This document shows, piece by piece, positions 25,984 through 34,429 of a stretch of DNA of 64,000 bases (position 1 is the stretch's first letter; each line of letters opens with the position of its first letter). The DNA comes from Aliamphritea ceti (GTDB taxonomy: Bacteria > Pseudomonadota > Gammaproteobacteria > Pseudomonadales > Balneatricaceae). The notes beneath the pieces are model-generated. The model saw only the letters and a program-made list of their open reading frames with translations, did no database searches and was not told the DNA's origin. Where the stretch lies: positions 248,001 through 312,000 of the forward strand of contig NZ_AP025282.1 of assembly GCF_024347215.1 (NCBI RefSeq), written 5' to 3'. Position numbers and translations under genes: made by a program.

Positions 25984-27089
25984 AATAATCCCTCCGCACG
26001 TATCAGTTGCCACTGGGGTAACGGTTTGCAAAAGCGACGCCATTCATTCAGGTAATGTGTGCTGACCGGAAGCCATTGACTGGCTTCACTGTTCCAGTCC
26101 AGTGGCAGTAAATAACCTGTACCTGCCTGAAGTAAATCAGCCAGCTCTCCCATCGGTGGTTCCCAGGCTGCGGTAACGACGACTAACGGTAAGGTTGCTG
26201 AGAGTGCCTGTTGCTCTGTATCAGGATGACCGGTGGCGCCGCCCTGAAATGCATTGTTAGGAGTGCCTAAAACTGCATATAGAGAATGCTTCAGTTCAGT
26301 TGGCAAGGCATTCCAGTAAAGCAGGTTGTATTCAGGTAATGGCAGTTCTGGTTCCGCGACAGTCGTGAGCTGTGGCGCTTCCGGTTGAGGGTTCTTAAGA
26401 GCTTCAGATGTTGGTTCGTTGTGTATTGCTGATGCTTGTGTCAGTTGTTGTAAGCAATAACGGCTCCAGCTTAGGCTGAGTAGTCGTGGTACAACTCCAT
26501 AGCAGAGTTGCGCCATGATCAGGAAAGGCCACCAGGCACCGTAGTCTGCTGTGCCTTGCGGTGCAATGAGGCGTGAGTCCCGGGTTTGTTCAAGCAAATT
26601 CTGCAAAGGCTGTGCTGCGTCCAGAAACCACCAGGGCAAAGCGATGGCTTTTAAAACCGGAAGAATATGTTCGGCGCTCAGCAGAGTGCTGCGCCAGACA
26701 AAGTTAACATCACTGAATAGCAGGCTAAAAATCAGCGCCATACTACAGGCCAGACTAAAGCTCAGTGCTAGCTTTTGTGCCAGATAAAAGACCTGTACCT
26801 GCCAGTCATCCTGATGCTTACGTTTTAATACCTTCTGCTGCCAACCCGGTGGCCATAAGGGTAGATTGATCAGTTGTAATGTCAGTGAGGCCCGTTGCTG
26901 CAGAAAAGGGGAAATAAACAGCAATAACATCGCGCAAACCGGCCAGGCAACGAAAAGTAGCAGCAGATAAAGAAGATTTACCCGACCCAGTGCGTCGCCA
27001 CCCATGATGGCAAAGGTTGAAAATGCGCCGAGCAGAAACACTGCGCCGGTTAATAGGTTGCTGATTCGAGCGTAAGCAGATGTTTGCAC
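25980..27089 (-). CDS. DUF2868 membrane protein, partner of the DUF3482 GTPase
   Basis: 369 residues starting with GTG 27089 (AGGATAAATCTGA upstream). About four hydrophobic helices: two near the N-terminus (about 12-32, 38-60) and two around 115-165. The C-terminal 120 residues are soluble and include a LPLVVVTAAWEPPMGELADLLQ segment. The pair is coupled by a 4-base overlap. The arrangement, a membrane protein with a small GTPase, suggests a membrane-associated switch, but nothing more can be said. Confidence 0.82.
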   Translation of the reverse strand: MQTSAYARISNLLTGAVFLLGAFSTFAIMGGDALGRVNLLYLLLLFVAWPVCAMLLLFISPFLQQRASLTLQLINLPLWPPGWQQKVLKRKHQDDWQVQVFYLAQKLALSFSLACSMALIFSLLFSDVNFVWRSTLLSAEHILPVLKAIALPWWFLDAAQPLQNLLEQTRDSRLIAPQGTADYGAWWPFLIMAQLCYGVVPRLLSLSWSRYCLQQLTQASAIHNEPTSEALKNPQPEAPQLTTVAEPELPLPEYNLLYWNALPTELKHSLYAVLGTPNNAFQGGATGHPDTEQQALSATLPLVVVTAAWEPPMGELADLLQAGTGYLLPLDWNSEASQWLPVSTHYLNEWRRFCKPLPQWQLIRAEGLL

Positions 27090-27186
27090 TCAGATTTATC
27101 CTGACAGAAAAGCTTCATCTTAACTCCTTGGCTGGCAGAAAAAAATCAGGATTGTTAATGTGCTGAAATGCTTAGCAAAGGAAAGG

Positions 27187-27831
27187 ATGGATCACATGCA
27201 ACAGATACTCGTTTATGCCGACAGCCTCAGTTGGGGCATTATTCCTGATACCCGTGGCCGTTTGCCATTTGAACAGCGCTGGCCAGGTGTCTGTGAGATT
27301 GCATTGCGCAATGCAGGGCAGGATGTCCGGGTGTTGGAGAACTGTCTGAATGGGCGGCGTACAGTCTGGTCTGATCCCTTTAAAGATGGCCGGGATGGCA
27401 GTGAAGGCCTGGCACAGGTAATGGAAATTCATGCGCCCCTTAGAATGGTGGTGCTGATGTTGGGTAATAACGACTTTCAGTGCACTCATGATAACAATGC
27501 CTGGTTGTCTGCACAGGGCACCGCAAAACTGATTGATATTATCCGTCAGGCACCGATTGAGCCGGGCATGCCTGTGCCAGAGATTCTGGTGATTGCGCCT
27601 CCTGCGATTGTTCGGCCTAAAGGCGCTATTGCTCATAAATTTCAGGATGCTGAACAGCGCTGGCCAGGGCTGAAGGAAGCTTTGTGTGAGGTTGCTTCAG
27701 GTCGGCAGTGTCATTTTATGGATGCCGGGGCGGTAACGGATGCAAGCCGGGTGGATGGTATTCACTTAGATGCAGATCAGCATGAAAAACTGGGATTGGC
27801 CGTTGCTGATTTTTTACAAAAACGACTATGA
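27187..27831 (+). CDS. SGNH/GDSL-type arylesterase-like hydrolase
   Basis: 214 residues from ATG 27187 (ATG 27196 is also well placed behind AAAGG). The catalytic Ser is in YADSLSWG (the GDS block with Ala for Gly), followed by GRRTVW, GNND block III and the D-x-x-H pair in DGIHLDADQ. No signal peptide, so cytoplasmic. Closest in style to the octameric arylesterases/acyltransferases of the Mycobacterium smegmatis Ms-type. The stop codon overlaps a perfect 14-bp palindrome. Confidence 0.85.
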   Translation: MDHMQQILVYADSLSWGIIPDTRGRLPFEQRWPGVCEIALRNAGQDVRVLENCLNGRRTVWSDPFKDGRDGSEGLAQVMEIHAPLRMVVLMLGNNDFQCTHDNNAWLSAQGTAKLIDIIRQAPIEPGMPVPEILVIAPPAIVRPKGAIAHKFQDAEQRWPGLKEALCEVASGRQCHFMDAGAVTDASRVDGIHLDADQHEKLGLAVADFLQKRL

Positions 27832-27953
27832 ACAGATCTGTTCGCAAAACGGGTAGTCTAACTGTGTATCAGTATCAGCTTTCTGAATGGAAAACTGTAA
27901 TATGTTGCTGATATATCGGTTTTAGTTGCTGTACCGTTACCGGAGAGAAAGCT

Positions 27954-28739
27954 GTGATTAGAAGAGCGTGGCTAGGAATTTTTAGTGGTTGGCTGTTGTT
28001 ATGCTCATCTGCTGCGATCAGTGCGCCCGAGAAAGTAGTCTTTGGTGTGATGCGGTTGGCGTTCCCCCCTTTTCAGGTTCTGCAAAGTGGTCAGCCTGCA
28101 GGGCCTGATCTTGATACGGTAATTGAAGCATTTCGTCGCATGCCGGATTATGAACTGGATATTCAGGTAATGCCTTTTAAGCGGGCAAGACATGAAATTT
28201 ATACAGGCCGTATAGATGTTACGACTATGTATAAAACGCCAGACCGTATCGATAAATTGCTGTTTCCGGATACTCCGATTCGTTGGAGTATCTACAAAAT
28301 TGCCGTGCCGGCAGGTAAACGTTTTGAGTTTAACGGCATAGATGATCTTGCTGGCCGCCGTTTCGGGAAGTTGGAAAAAGTGCCTGTCAGTCAGGCGTTC
28401 GATGTAGCGGCGGAAGAGAAGAAATTTGAGTTGTATGAGCTGAAATCATTTAAAAATATGCTCGAAATGCTCAACCTGGAACGTTTAGAAGCGGTTGTGG
28501 GGCACGTGCAAGTGATTGATTATGTAGCTATGACAATGGATTTAAGGGGGCGGATTGAGTTTCTGGATAAACCTGTGCGTCCAGCTAAAGAGTTACATCT
28601 TGCGGTATCTCCTCAGTCTAAAGTGTCGAATCCGGAAGCGTTACGTAAAGCTTTATCTTTGAGTTTTAAAAGTATGCTGGATGACGGCACTTATGATGCT
28701 ATCTACCGGGCTTATGGTTTGACTTACGAAGGCTTATAA
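27954..28739 (+). CDS. Periplasmic solute-binding protein, family 3 type
   Basis: 261 residues from a GTG start with GGAGAG upstream. Signal peptide (1-24, ending SAAISA), then an amino-acid-type binding fold beginning KVVFGVMRLAFPPFQVLQSGQPAGPDLD. No permease or ATPase gene is near, so it may be an orphan receptor, part of a remote transporter, or a sensor partner. Substrate unknown. Confidence 0.83.
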   Translation: MIRRAWLGIFSGWLLLCSSAAISAPEKVVFGVMRLAFPPFQVLQSGQPAGPDLDTVIEAFRRMPDYELDIQVMPFKRARHEIYTGRIDVTTMYKTPDRIDKLLFPDTPIRWSIYKIAVPAGKRFEFNGIDDLAGRRFGKLEKVPVSQAFDVAAEEKKFELYELKSFKNMLEMLNLERLEAVVGHVQVIDYVAMTMDLRGRIEFLDKPVRPAKELHLAVSPQSKVSNPEALRKALSLSFKSMLDDGTYDAIYRAYGLTYEGL

Positions 28740-28751
28740 AAGTAGTAAAGA

Positions 28752-28804
28752 AAACCTGACAGCTCCCGCACACGGATCAGATAGCTAAGGAATGTCAGGT
28801 TTTT
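28752..28804 (+). terminator. Terminator after the solute-binding protein gene
   Basis: AAACCTGACA (28752-28761) pairs perfectly with TGTCAGGTTT (28793-28802), with a 31-base loop and a short T run. It could also end the minus-strand gene that stops at 28823. Confidence 0.6.
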
Positions 28805-28822
28805 GGGGCCGTGAGTACCGGA

Positions 28823-29173
28823 TCAGCACTCTGAATAGTAAATATCGTCGAGTTCATCGTTAACCCTGTCCAGGGCATCGACGTAAGAGACAGCATCTTC
28901 CCGTTTCCAGGCGCTTTCCATCTTACTGGCCGAATGGAACAACACCCGGTTGTTTTCTTCATCGGCGACTATGTAAACAGCGTCAACAACATCAGCAAGA
29001 AACTCATCTTCCTCGCGGGTAAAACCGATGCTGGCGTCAACATCGTCTGCCAGTTGGGAAACATCGTGGCGCATTTCATTCAGATCTGGGCAGGACAATT
29101 CCGCATAGCTGACGCTACTTAGGGTTAACAATCCTATAAAGCTGGAAAGTTTTAAAAGTTTTAACAGTTGCAT
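28823..29173 (-). CDS. Small secreted acidic protein, unknown
   Basis: 116 residues from ATG 29173; the frame extends to 29425 but those residues overlap the upstream terminator and lack a signal-like start. A clear signal peptide (MQLLKLLKLSSFIGLLTLSS, cleavage near SYA) leads to a 90-residue acidic periplasmic domain with two cysteines at its ends (SCPDL and YYSEC), which probably form a disulfide. No family recognised. Confidence 0.62.
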   Translation of the reverse strand: MQLLKLLKLSSFIGLLTLSSVSYAELSCPDLNEMRHDVSQLADDVDASIGFTREEDEFLADVVDAVYIVADEENNRVLFHSASKMESAWKREDAVSYVDALDRVNDELDDIYYSEC

Positions 29174-29317
29174 TGTCAGAACATTCTCTGTGTTTAGGTT
29201 TGTCGGGAGACAGCAGGGAGGAGCTGTAGTTGTCTCTTCAAAGTGGCCACAGAATAGCAATATCAGGTTCAGGACTGTGTAAGGCTTTGTAAGCGTTTGT
29301 GTAGTCGTTGCCGGCAT

Positions 29318-29347
29318 AAAAAAAGGCGCGACCTTGAGGGTCACGCC
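29318..29347 (-). terminator. Terminator of the peroxiredoxin-glutaredoxin gene
   Basis: On the minus strand GGCGTGACC, 5-base loop, GGTCGCGCC with one G-U pair, then T7. It lies 62 bp after the stop codon. Confidence 0.85.
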
Positions 29348-29409
29348 AATGGAAAGGGCGCCTGATAAAGCACGCCGTGCTGGGAAGAGTTCGTTAACCG
29401 AAGTGGATG

Positions 29410-30144
29410 TTAAGCAGCGACCCACTTTTCCAATTCATCGGCACCACCAATGTGCTCACCATCGATGAATACCTGTGGTGCAGTACCGCGACCTGAAATA
29501 GCCGCCAGTGAGCTGTAAGAAATACCTTTACTGCCCAATTCGATTTCTTCGAATGGTAAGCCCTGAGCTGTCAGAATTGCTTTGGCACGGACACAGTGTG
29601 GGCAGCCTGCTTTAGTCAGAATGCTGACGCGCTTAGGTTGCTCGGCATCTTTATTCAGGTAAGCCAGCATAGTGTCGGCATCAGAAACCTGGAACGGGTC
29701 GCCCGGTACGTCTGGTTCAATGAACTGCTTCTCGATTACACCATCGACAACCAGCATGGAGTAGCGCCAGCTGCGTTCACCGAAGCCCAGGTCACTCTTA
29801 CTGACCAGCATGTCCATACCGCGGCTGAAATCACCATTACCGTCAGGAATAAAAGTGATGTTTTCAGCATCCTGATCTGCCTGCCATGCGTTCATTACAA
29901 AGGTGTCATTGACTGATAAACAAATAATGCTGTCGACGCCCTCTTTTGCGAATACTCCGGCCAGTTCGTTGTAACGTGGCAAGTGAGTTGAAGAGCATGT
30001 CGGAGTAAAAGCGCCTGGCAAAGCAAAGATAACGACCTTTTTGCCGGCGAACAGATCATCAGTGGTTATGTTTTTCCATTGGTTATCCTGCTGTGTGTGG
30101 AATGTAACCTGTGGAACCTTCTGACCTTCGCGGTTGCTCAACAT
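29410..30144 (-). CDS. Hybrid peroxiredoxin-glutaredoxin
   Basis: 244 residues. The N-terminal two thirds is a Prx5-type peroxiredoxin with peroxidatic C50 in PGAFTPTC; the C-terminal part (about 172-244) is a glutaredoxin with C181-P-H-C184 and the TAPQVFIDGEHIGG glutathione site. The fusion, first described in Haemophilus influenzae, reduces peroxides with glutathione in one polypeptide. Located upstream of the serine deaminase gene in the opposite direction. Confidence 0.96.
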   Translation of the reverse strand: MLSNREGQKVPQVTFHTQQDNQWKNITTDDLFAGKKVVIFALPGAFTPTCSSTHLPRYNELAGVFAKEGVDSIICLSVNDTFVMNAWQADQDAENITFIPDGNGDFSRGMDMLVSKSDLGFGERSWRYSMLVVDGVIEKQFIEPDVPGDPFQVSDADTMLAYLNKDAEQPKRVSILTKAGCPHCVRAKAILTAQGLPFEEIELGSKGISYSSLAAISGRGTAPQVFIDGEHIGGADELEKWVAA

Positions 30145-30512
30145 CGTGTGAATCTCCTGATAAATGAGTAAGTTTTTTGGCTTCCCTGTGAAGCGATGAA
30201 GCTATAGTGCCGTAGCACCTTAAATAATAGAAATTAATTAATTCTAAAAGTTTAATAGTTTTTGGCTAAAATAAATCTATTAATACCTAAGTCTTAATAG
30301 TCAAAGAGAATCACCGCGCTACCCAGGCTGGTGTTACAACGCCTGCAGGACAAATGTTGTCGTAAATCGGCACATGGCTATTAGTAGATACCTTGATAAT
30401 TGCCGGTCACAATAATAATTAGTCTGTATACAGATGCGCCATTCTGAACTTGTCAGATCAAATCAGGCATCGTAGTACAGACTCAGTAGCAGGCGAGAGC
30501 TGCGGGGTTCTT
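30145..30512. other. 368-bp divergent region between the Prx-Grx gene and sdaA
   Basis: No ORF that I would support. It is AT-rich near the Prx-Grx gene (AATTAATTAATT and repeated TTAATAG words) and contains the 12-bp palindrome TCTGTATACAGA at 30423-30434. Promoters of both genes must be here. I looked for a glycine riboswitch before sdaA and do not see its conserved core. Confidence 0.5.
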
Positions 30513-31892
30513 ATGTCAATCAGCGTATTTGATCTTTTTAAAATTGGGGTGGGGCCATCGAGCTCGCATACTGTAGGGCCAATGTTGGCAGCGGCTGAGT
30601 TTGCCGATTACCTGCAAGAGCATAATCTGGCTGTAGATGTGTCACAGATTCGTGTTGAGCTGTTTGGTTCATTGAGTGCGACTGGCGTTGGTCACGGCAC
30701 AGATAAGTCTGTTGTTATTGGTTTGTTGGGTGAGCGTCCGGCAACCGTAAATCCGGAAATTATTGATCCGACAGTTGAATCTATTCAGAGTGATGGTCGT
30801 CTCAACTTGCTGGGTAAATATGATATTGAATTCGTCTGGGAGCGCGACATGCTGCTGCTGGAAGAGAATCTGTCATACCATCCAAATGCTATGCGTCTGT
30901 CTGCTTACAATGCTGGCGGAGAAGTCCTGTATAGCAATACCTATTATTCTATTGGTGGTGGCTTCGTCATTGATGAAAGCCATGCCAGCAGCGACGCGCA
31001 TCTGGTCCCTCAGGTAGCGCTGCCATATGAGTTCAACAATGCTGTTGAACTGCTTGCGTTGTGTAAAGAAAACAACTTCAGCATCAGTCAACTGATGATG
31101 GAAAATGAAAAGGTCTGGCGTTCAGAAGAAGAGACCCGTGAAGGTCTGGTGATGATCTGGCGTGCGATGCGTGATTGTGTGAACAACGGTTTGCGCAAAG
31201 AAGGTATCTTGCCGGGTGGCCTGAAAGTACGTCGTCGTGCGGCCAGCCTGCATAAATCGTTACAGGAAGCTCGTGGCAGCAACATCATCAGCTCAACAAT
31301 GGGCGCGATGGAATGGGTTAATTTATATGCGCTGGCGGTTAATGAAGAAAATGCTGCCGGTGGTCGTATGGTAACTGCGCCAACCAATGGTGCAGCGGGC
31401 ATTATTCCTGCGGTATTGATGTACTACATGGAATATTCTGATCAGATTAAAGAAGAAAACGTTGTCGAGTTTATGCTGGCAGCTGCTGCAATTGGCGCGT
31501 TATGTAAAAAGAACGCGTCTATTTCCGGTGCAGAAGTGGGCTGTCAGGGTGAAGTAGGTTCAGCCTGTGCTATGGCTGCTGCCGGTCTGTGTGAAGTATT
31601 AGGCGGTACGCCTGAGCAGGTAGAGAATGCTGCCGAAATTGGTCTGGAGCATAACCTGGGTCTGACCTGTGATCCGGTTGGCGGTCTGGTACAGGTGCCT
31701 TGTATTGAGCGTAATGCGATTGCTGCTATTAAGGCAATCAATGCAACTCAGTTGGCTCTGCGTGGCGATGGCGAGCACTTCATCTCACTGGATAAGGTTA
31801 TTAAAACCATGTGGGATACCGGCATGGATATGCAGGATAAGTACAAAGAAACCTCCCGTGGTGGTTTGGCGGTAAACGCTGTCGAGTGCTGA
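30513..31892 (+). CDS. sdaA: L-serine ammonia-lyase, iron-sulfur dependent
   Basis: 459 residues from ATG 30513, close to E. coli SdaA (454). The N-terminal domain starts MSISVFDLFKIGVGPSSSHT, and the catalytic domain has the conserved cysteines of the 4Fe-4S site, including those in GAEVGCQGEVGSACAM and the late DPVGGLVQVPCIERN. Converts L-serine to pyruvate and ammonia in the cytoplasm. Monocistronic by appearance. Confidence 0.96.
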   Translation: MSISVFDLFKIGVGPSSSHTVGPMLAAAEFADYLQEHNLAVDVSQIRVELFGSLSATGVGHGTDKSVVIGLLGERPATVNPEIIDPTVESIQSDGRLNLLGKYDIEFVWERDMLLLEENLSYHPNAMRLSAYNAGGEVLYSNTYYSIGGGFVIDESHASSDAHLVPQVALPYEFNNAVELLALCKENNFSISQLMMENEKVWRSEEETREGLVMIWRAMRDCVNNGLRKEGILPGGLKVRRRAASLHKSLQEARGSNIISSTMGAMEWVNLYALAVNEENAAGGRMVTAPTNGAAGIIPAVLMYYMEYSDQIKEENVVEFMLAAAAIGALCKKNASISGAEVGCQGEVGSACAMAAAGLCEVLGGTPEQVENAAEIGLEHNLGLTCDPVGGLVQVPCIERNAIAAIKAINATQLALRGDGEHFISLDKVIKTMWDTGMDMQDKYKETSRGGLAVNAVEC

Positions 31893-31905
31893 TCCAAGCC
31901 CTGCT

Positions 31906-31925
31906 GGCCGGGAGTATTCCTGGCC
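31906..31925 (+). terminator. Hairpin after sdaA
   Basis: GGCCGGGA, 4-base loop, TCCTGGCC (one G-U pair) 14 bp after the stop codon, without a T run. Either a weak terminator or a 3'-end stabiliser. Confidence 0.4.
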
Positions 31926-32117
31926 GACATGTATAGCAACGACATTTACAGGGGTATAAGTTTTTTGCTTATGACTTATGCCCAGCTAATCTATATAGTT
32001 GCTTTGGCGATGATTTTTTCGTCAGATGTACGTTTCTACAGAACGTATATTTCAAGAATTTAAGCTGCCGTTGTCATGATAGGGCTGACAGCGGTTGAGA
32101 TAATGCCGGAGAGAATA

Positions 32118-33236
32118 ATGATTAAATCTAAAGCTGCTGTTGCCTGGGGACCGGGTCAGCCTTTAAGCATTGAAGAAGTCGATGTAATGCCACCACAGGC
32201 AGGCGAAGTCCTGGTTAAGATTGTTGCTACCGGTGTATGTCACACGGACGCTTTCACCCTGTCAGGTGAAGATCCGGAAGGTATTTTCCCGGCGATCCTG
32301 GGCCATGAAGGTGGCGGTATCGTTGAGCAGGTAGGCGAAGGTGTAACCAGCGTTGCTGTTGGCGATCACGTTATCCCTCTGTACACCCCTGAGTGCGGCG
32401 AATGTAAATTCTGTAAGTCAGGTAAAACTAACCTGTGCCAGAAGATCCGTGAAACTCAGGGTAAAGGTCTGATGCCTGATGGCACCAGCCGTTTCTCTAT
32501 CGACGGTAAGCCTATCTACCATTACATGGGTACCTCTACTTTCTCTGAGTACACTGTACTGCCGGAAATTGCACTGGCAAAAGTGAACAAAGAAGCGCCT
32601 CTGGATGAAGTTTGCCTGCTGGGCTGCGGTGTCACTACCGGTATGGGTGCAGTAATGAATACTGCCAAGGTAGAAGAAGGCGCAACAGTTGCTGTATTCG
32701 GTCTGGGCGGTGTTGGTCTGTCGGCAATTATCGGTGCAGCAATGGCTAAAGCTGGCCGTATCATTGCGATAGATATTAACGAAAGTAAGTTTGATCTGGC
32801 GACTAAGCTGGGTGCGACTGAGTGCGTTAATCCAAAGAATTACGACAAGCCAATTCAGGAAGTCATTGTTGAACTGACTGACGGTGGTGTGGACTATTCT
32901 TTTGAGTGTATCGGTAACGTTCACACTATGCGTTCAGCACTGGAATGCTGCCATAAAGGCTGGGGCGAATCAGTGGTGATTGGTGTTGCTGGCGCAGGTC
33001 AGGAAATCAGCACCCGTCCATTCCAGCTGGTAACTGGTCGGGTATGGAAAGGTTCTGCTTTCGGTGGTGTTAAAGGTCGTTCTGAACTGCCGGGTTACGT
33101 TGACCGTTACATGGCTGGTGAATTCCGCCTTGATGACTTCATTACCCACCGTATGGGACTGGAACGCATCAACGAAGCCTTTGATCTGATGCACGAAGGT
33201 AAGAGCATCCGTACGGTTATCGAATACGATAAGTAA
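32118..33236 (+). CDS. frmA: S-(hydroxymethyl)glutathione dehydrogenase (class III alcohol dehydrogenase)
   Basis: 372 residues from ATG 32118, behind GGAGAG. Catalytic zinc ligands in ATGVCHTD and GHEGGG; structural zinc in CGECKFCKSGKTNLC; NAD fold at GLGGVGL. Oxidises the glutathione adduct of formaldehyde to S-formylglutathione, which the next gene hydrolyses. Formaldehyde could come from demethylation of betaines and methylated amines, fitting the transporters downstream. Confidence 0.97.
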   Translation: MIKSKAAVAWGPGQPLSIEEVDVMPPQAGEVLVKIVATGVCHTDAFTLSGEDPEGIFPAILGHEGGGIVEQVGEGVTSVAVGDHVIPLYTPECGECKFCKSGKTNLCQKIRETQGKGLMPDGTSRFSIDGKPIYHYMGTSTFSEYTVLPEIALAKVNKEAPLDEVCLLGCGVTTGMGAVMNTAKVEEGATVAVFGLGGVGLSAIIGAAMAKAGRIIAIDINESKFDLATKLGATECVNPKNYDKPIQEVIVELTDGGVDYSFECIGNVHTMRSALECCHKGWGESVVIGVAGAGQEISTRPFQLVTGRVWKGSAFGGVKGRSELPGYVDRYMAGEFRLDDFITHRMGLERINEAFDLMHEGKSIRTVIEYDK

Positions 33237-33280
33237 GCGGTTGTGAGAGGCCTGTTATAATAGGCTCTATCAGAATACGG

Positions 33281-33301
33281 AGATCCGCCGGAAGCGGATC
33301 T
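33281..33301 (+). other. Intercistronic hairpin between frmA and fghA
   Basis: AGATCCGC, 5-base loop, GCGGATCT: an 8-bp stem 20 bases before the fghA start, followed by only three T. It may moderate read-through or protect the frmA 3' end. Confidence 0.5.
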
Positions 33302-33320
33302 TTCCCTCAACGGGAGAATT

Positions 33321-34169
33321 ATGATGAGTATTGAAACACTCAGCTCGGTACGGAGCTTCGCTGGCTGGCATCGCCAGTACAGCCATCAGTCAGAAACGCT
33401 GGGCTGTGCTATGCGCTTTGCTGTTTACCTGCCACCGCAGGTAGAAGAAGGCGAGAAAGTGCCGGTGCTGTACTGGTTATCAGGCCTGACCTGTACCGAC
33501 GAAAACTTCATGCAGAAAGCTGGTGCTCACCGGATGGCTGCAGAACTGGGAGTAGCTATTGTTGCTCCGGATACCAGCCCGCGTGGTGAAGACGTACCGG
33601 ATGATTCGGAAGGTGCTTATGACTTTGGTCTGGGTGCTGGCTTTTATGTCAATGCCACTCAGGCACCCTGGGATAAGCATTACCGCATGTATGATTATGT
33701 GGTGAATGAATTACCCGCGCTGATTGAAGCCGAGTTTCCTGTATCCGATAAAAAGGCCATTAGCGGCCATTCTATGGGTGGTCATGGTGCGCTGATGATC
33801 AGTCTGCGTAACCCGGGTATGTTTGTATCTGCTTCAGCTTTCAGCCCAATCACTAATCCGGTAAATGCACCATGGGGGCAAAAGGCCTTCAGTAATTACC
33901 TGGGTGATGATGTTGAAACCTGGCGTCAGTATGACACCTGTGAACTGATTAACCTGGCGGATTCAATTCCACCTATGCTGGTTGATCAGGGCGGCGATGA
34001 TTCATTCCTGCATGAACAGTTGATGCCAGAAAATCTGGTTGGCGCTGTAGCGTCCAGTGGTCTGAATTTCGAGCTGCGTATGCAGCCTGGCTATGACCAT
34101 AGCTATTACTTTATCGCGAGCTTTATTGAAGAGCACCTGCGTTTCCATGCGGGGCATCTGAAAGGCTGA
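33321..34169 (+). CDS. fghA: S-formylglutathione hydrolase
   Basis: 282 residues; esterase D family alpha/beta hydrolase with the nucleophile elbow GHSMGGHGAL and the late His in PGYDHSYYFIASF. Releases formate and glutathione from S-formylglutathione, the second step after FrmA. The start ATG (33321) has GGGAGAATT upstream; a second ATG follows directly. Confidence 0.96.
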   Translation: MMSIETLSSVRSFAGWHRQYSHQSETLGCAMRFAVYLPPQVEEGEKVPVLYWLSGLTCTDENFMQKAGAHRMAAELGVAIVAPDTSPRGEDVPDDSEGAYDFGLGAGFYVNATQAPWDKHYRMYDYVVNELPALIEAEFPVSDKKAISGHSMGGHGALMISLRNPGMFVSASAFSPITNPVNAPWGQKAFSNYLGDDVETWRQYDTCELINLADSIPPMLVDQGGDDSFLHEQLMPENLVGAVASSGLNFELRMQPGYDHSYYFIASFIEEHLRFHAGHLKG

Positions 34170-34207
34170 TCAGCACTAAGCGTCTGAGACAGTTGTCTGA
34201 TAAAAGT

Positions 34208-34243
34208 AACCCGGTTCAGTGTCAGCTAAACCGGGTTTTTTTT
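34208..34243 (+). terminator. Terminator after fghA
   Basis: AACCCGGTT (34208-34216), 12-base loop, AACCGGGTT (34229-34237), then T6. Confidence 0.9.
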
Positions 34244-34296
34244 AAAAAATCAGAAAGTAAGCCAAGGTAAGTATTGAGGTCTGAATTTACAGGAAA

Positions 34297-34325
34297 TAAA
34301 AAACGGCCTGATAAGAATCAGACCG
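34297..34325 (-). terminator. Terminator of the ureohydrolase-ABC transporter operon
   Basis: On the minus strand CGGTCTGAT, 4-base loop, ATCAGGCCG (one G-U pair), then T6. It lies about 105 bp after the stop of the binding-protein gene. Confidence 0.85.
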
Positions 34326-34429
34326 GGTACTAATACATAGCCCAACACTATGTTTCTGGCACCAAGAGTTACTACTGTTGACCGTTAGACAAAGCGATGG
34401 GGTTAACCGCTGGGTCTTTCAGGTAAAGA

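Noticed and set aside
30423..30434. TCTGTATACAGA as a LexA (SOS) box
   Set aside because: LexA boxes in gammaproteobacteria have CTGT-N8-ACAG; this palindrome is eight bases too short between the half-sites.
30435..30512. Glycine riboswitch upstream of sdaA
   Set aside because: The conserved core elements of the two glycine aptamers are not visible; only a short GCAG-CTGC stem is present.
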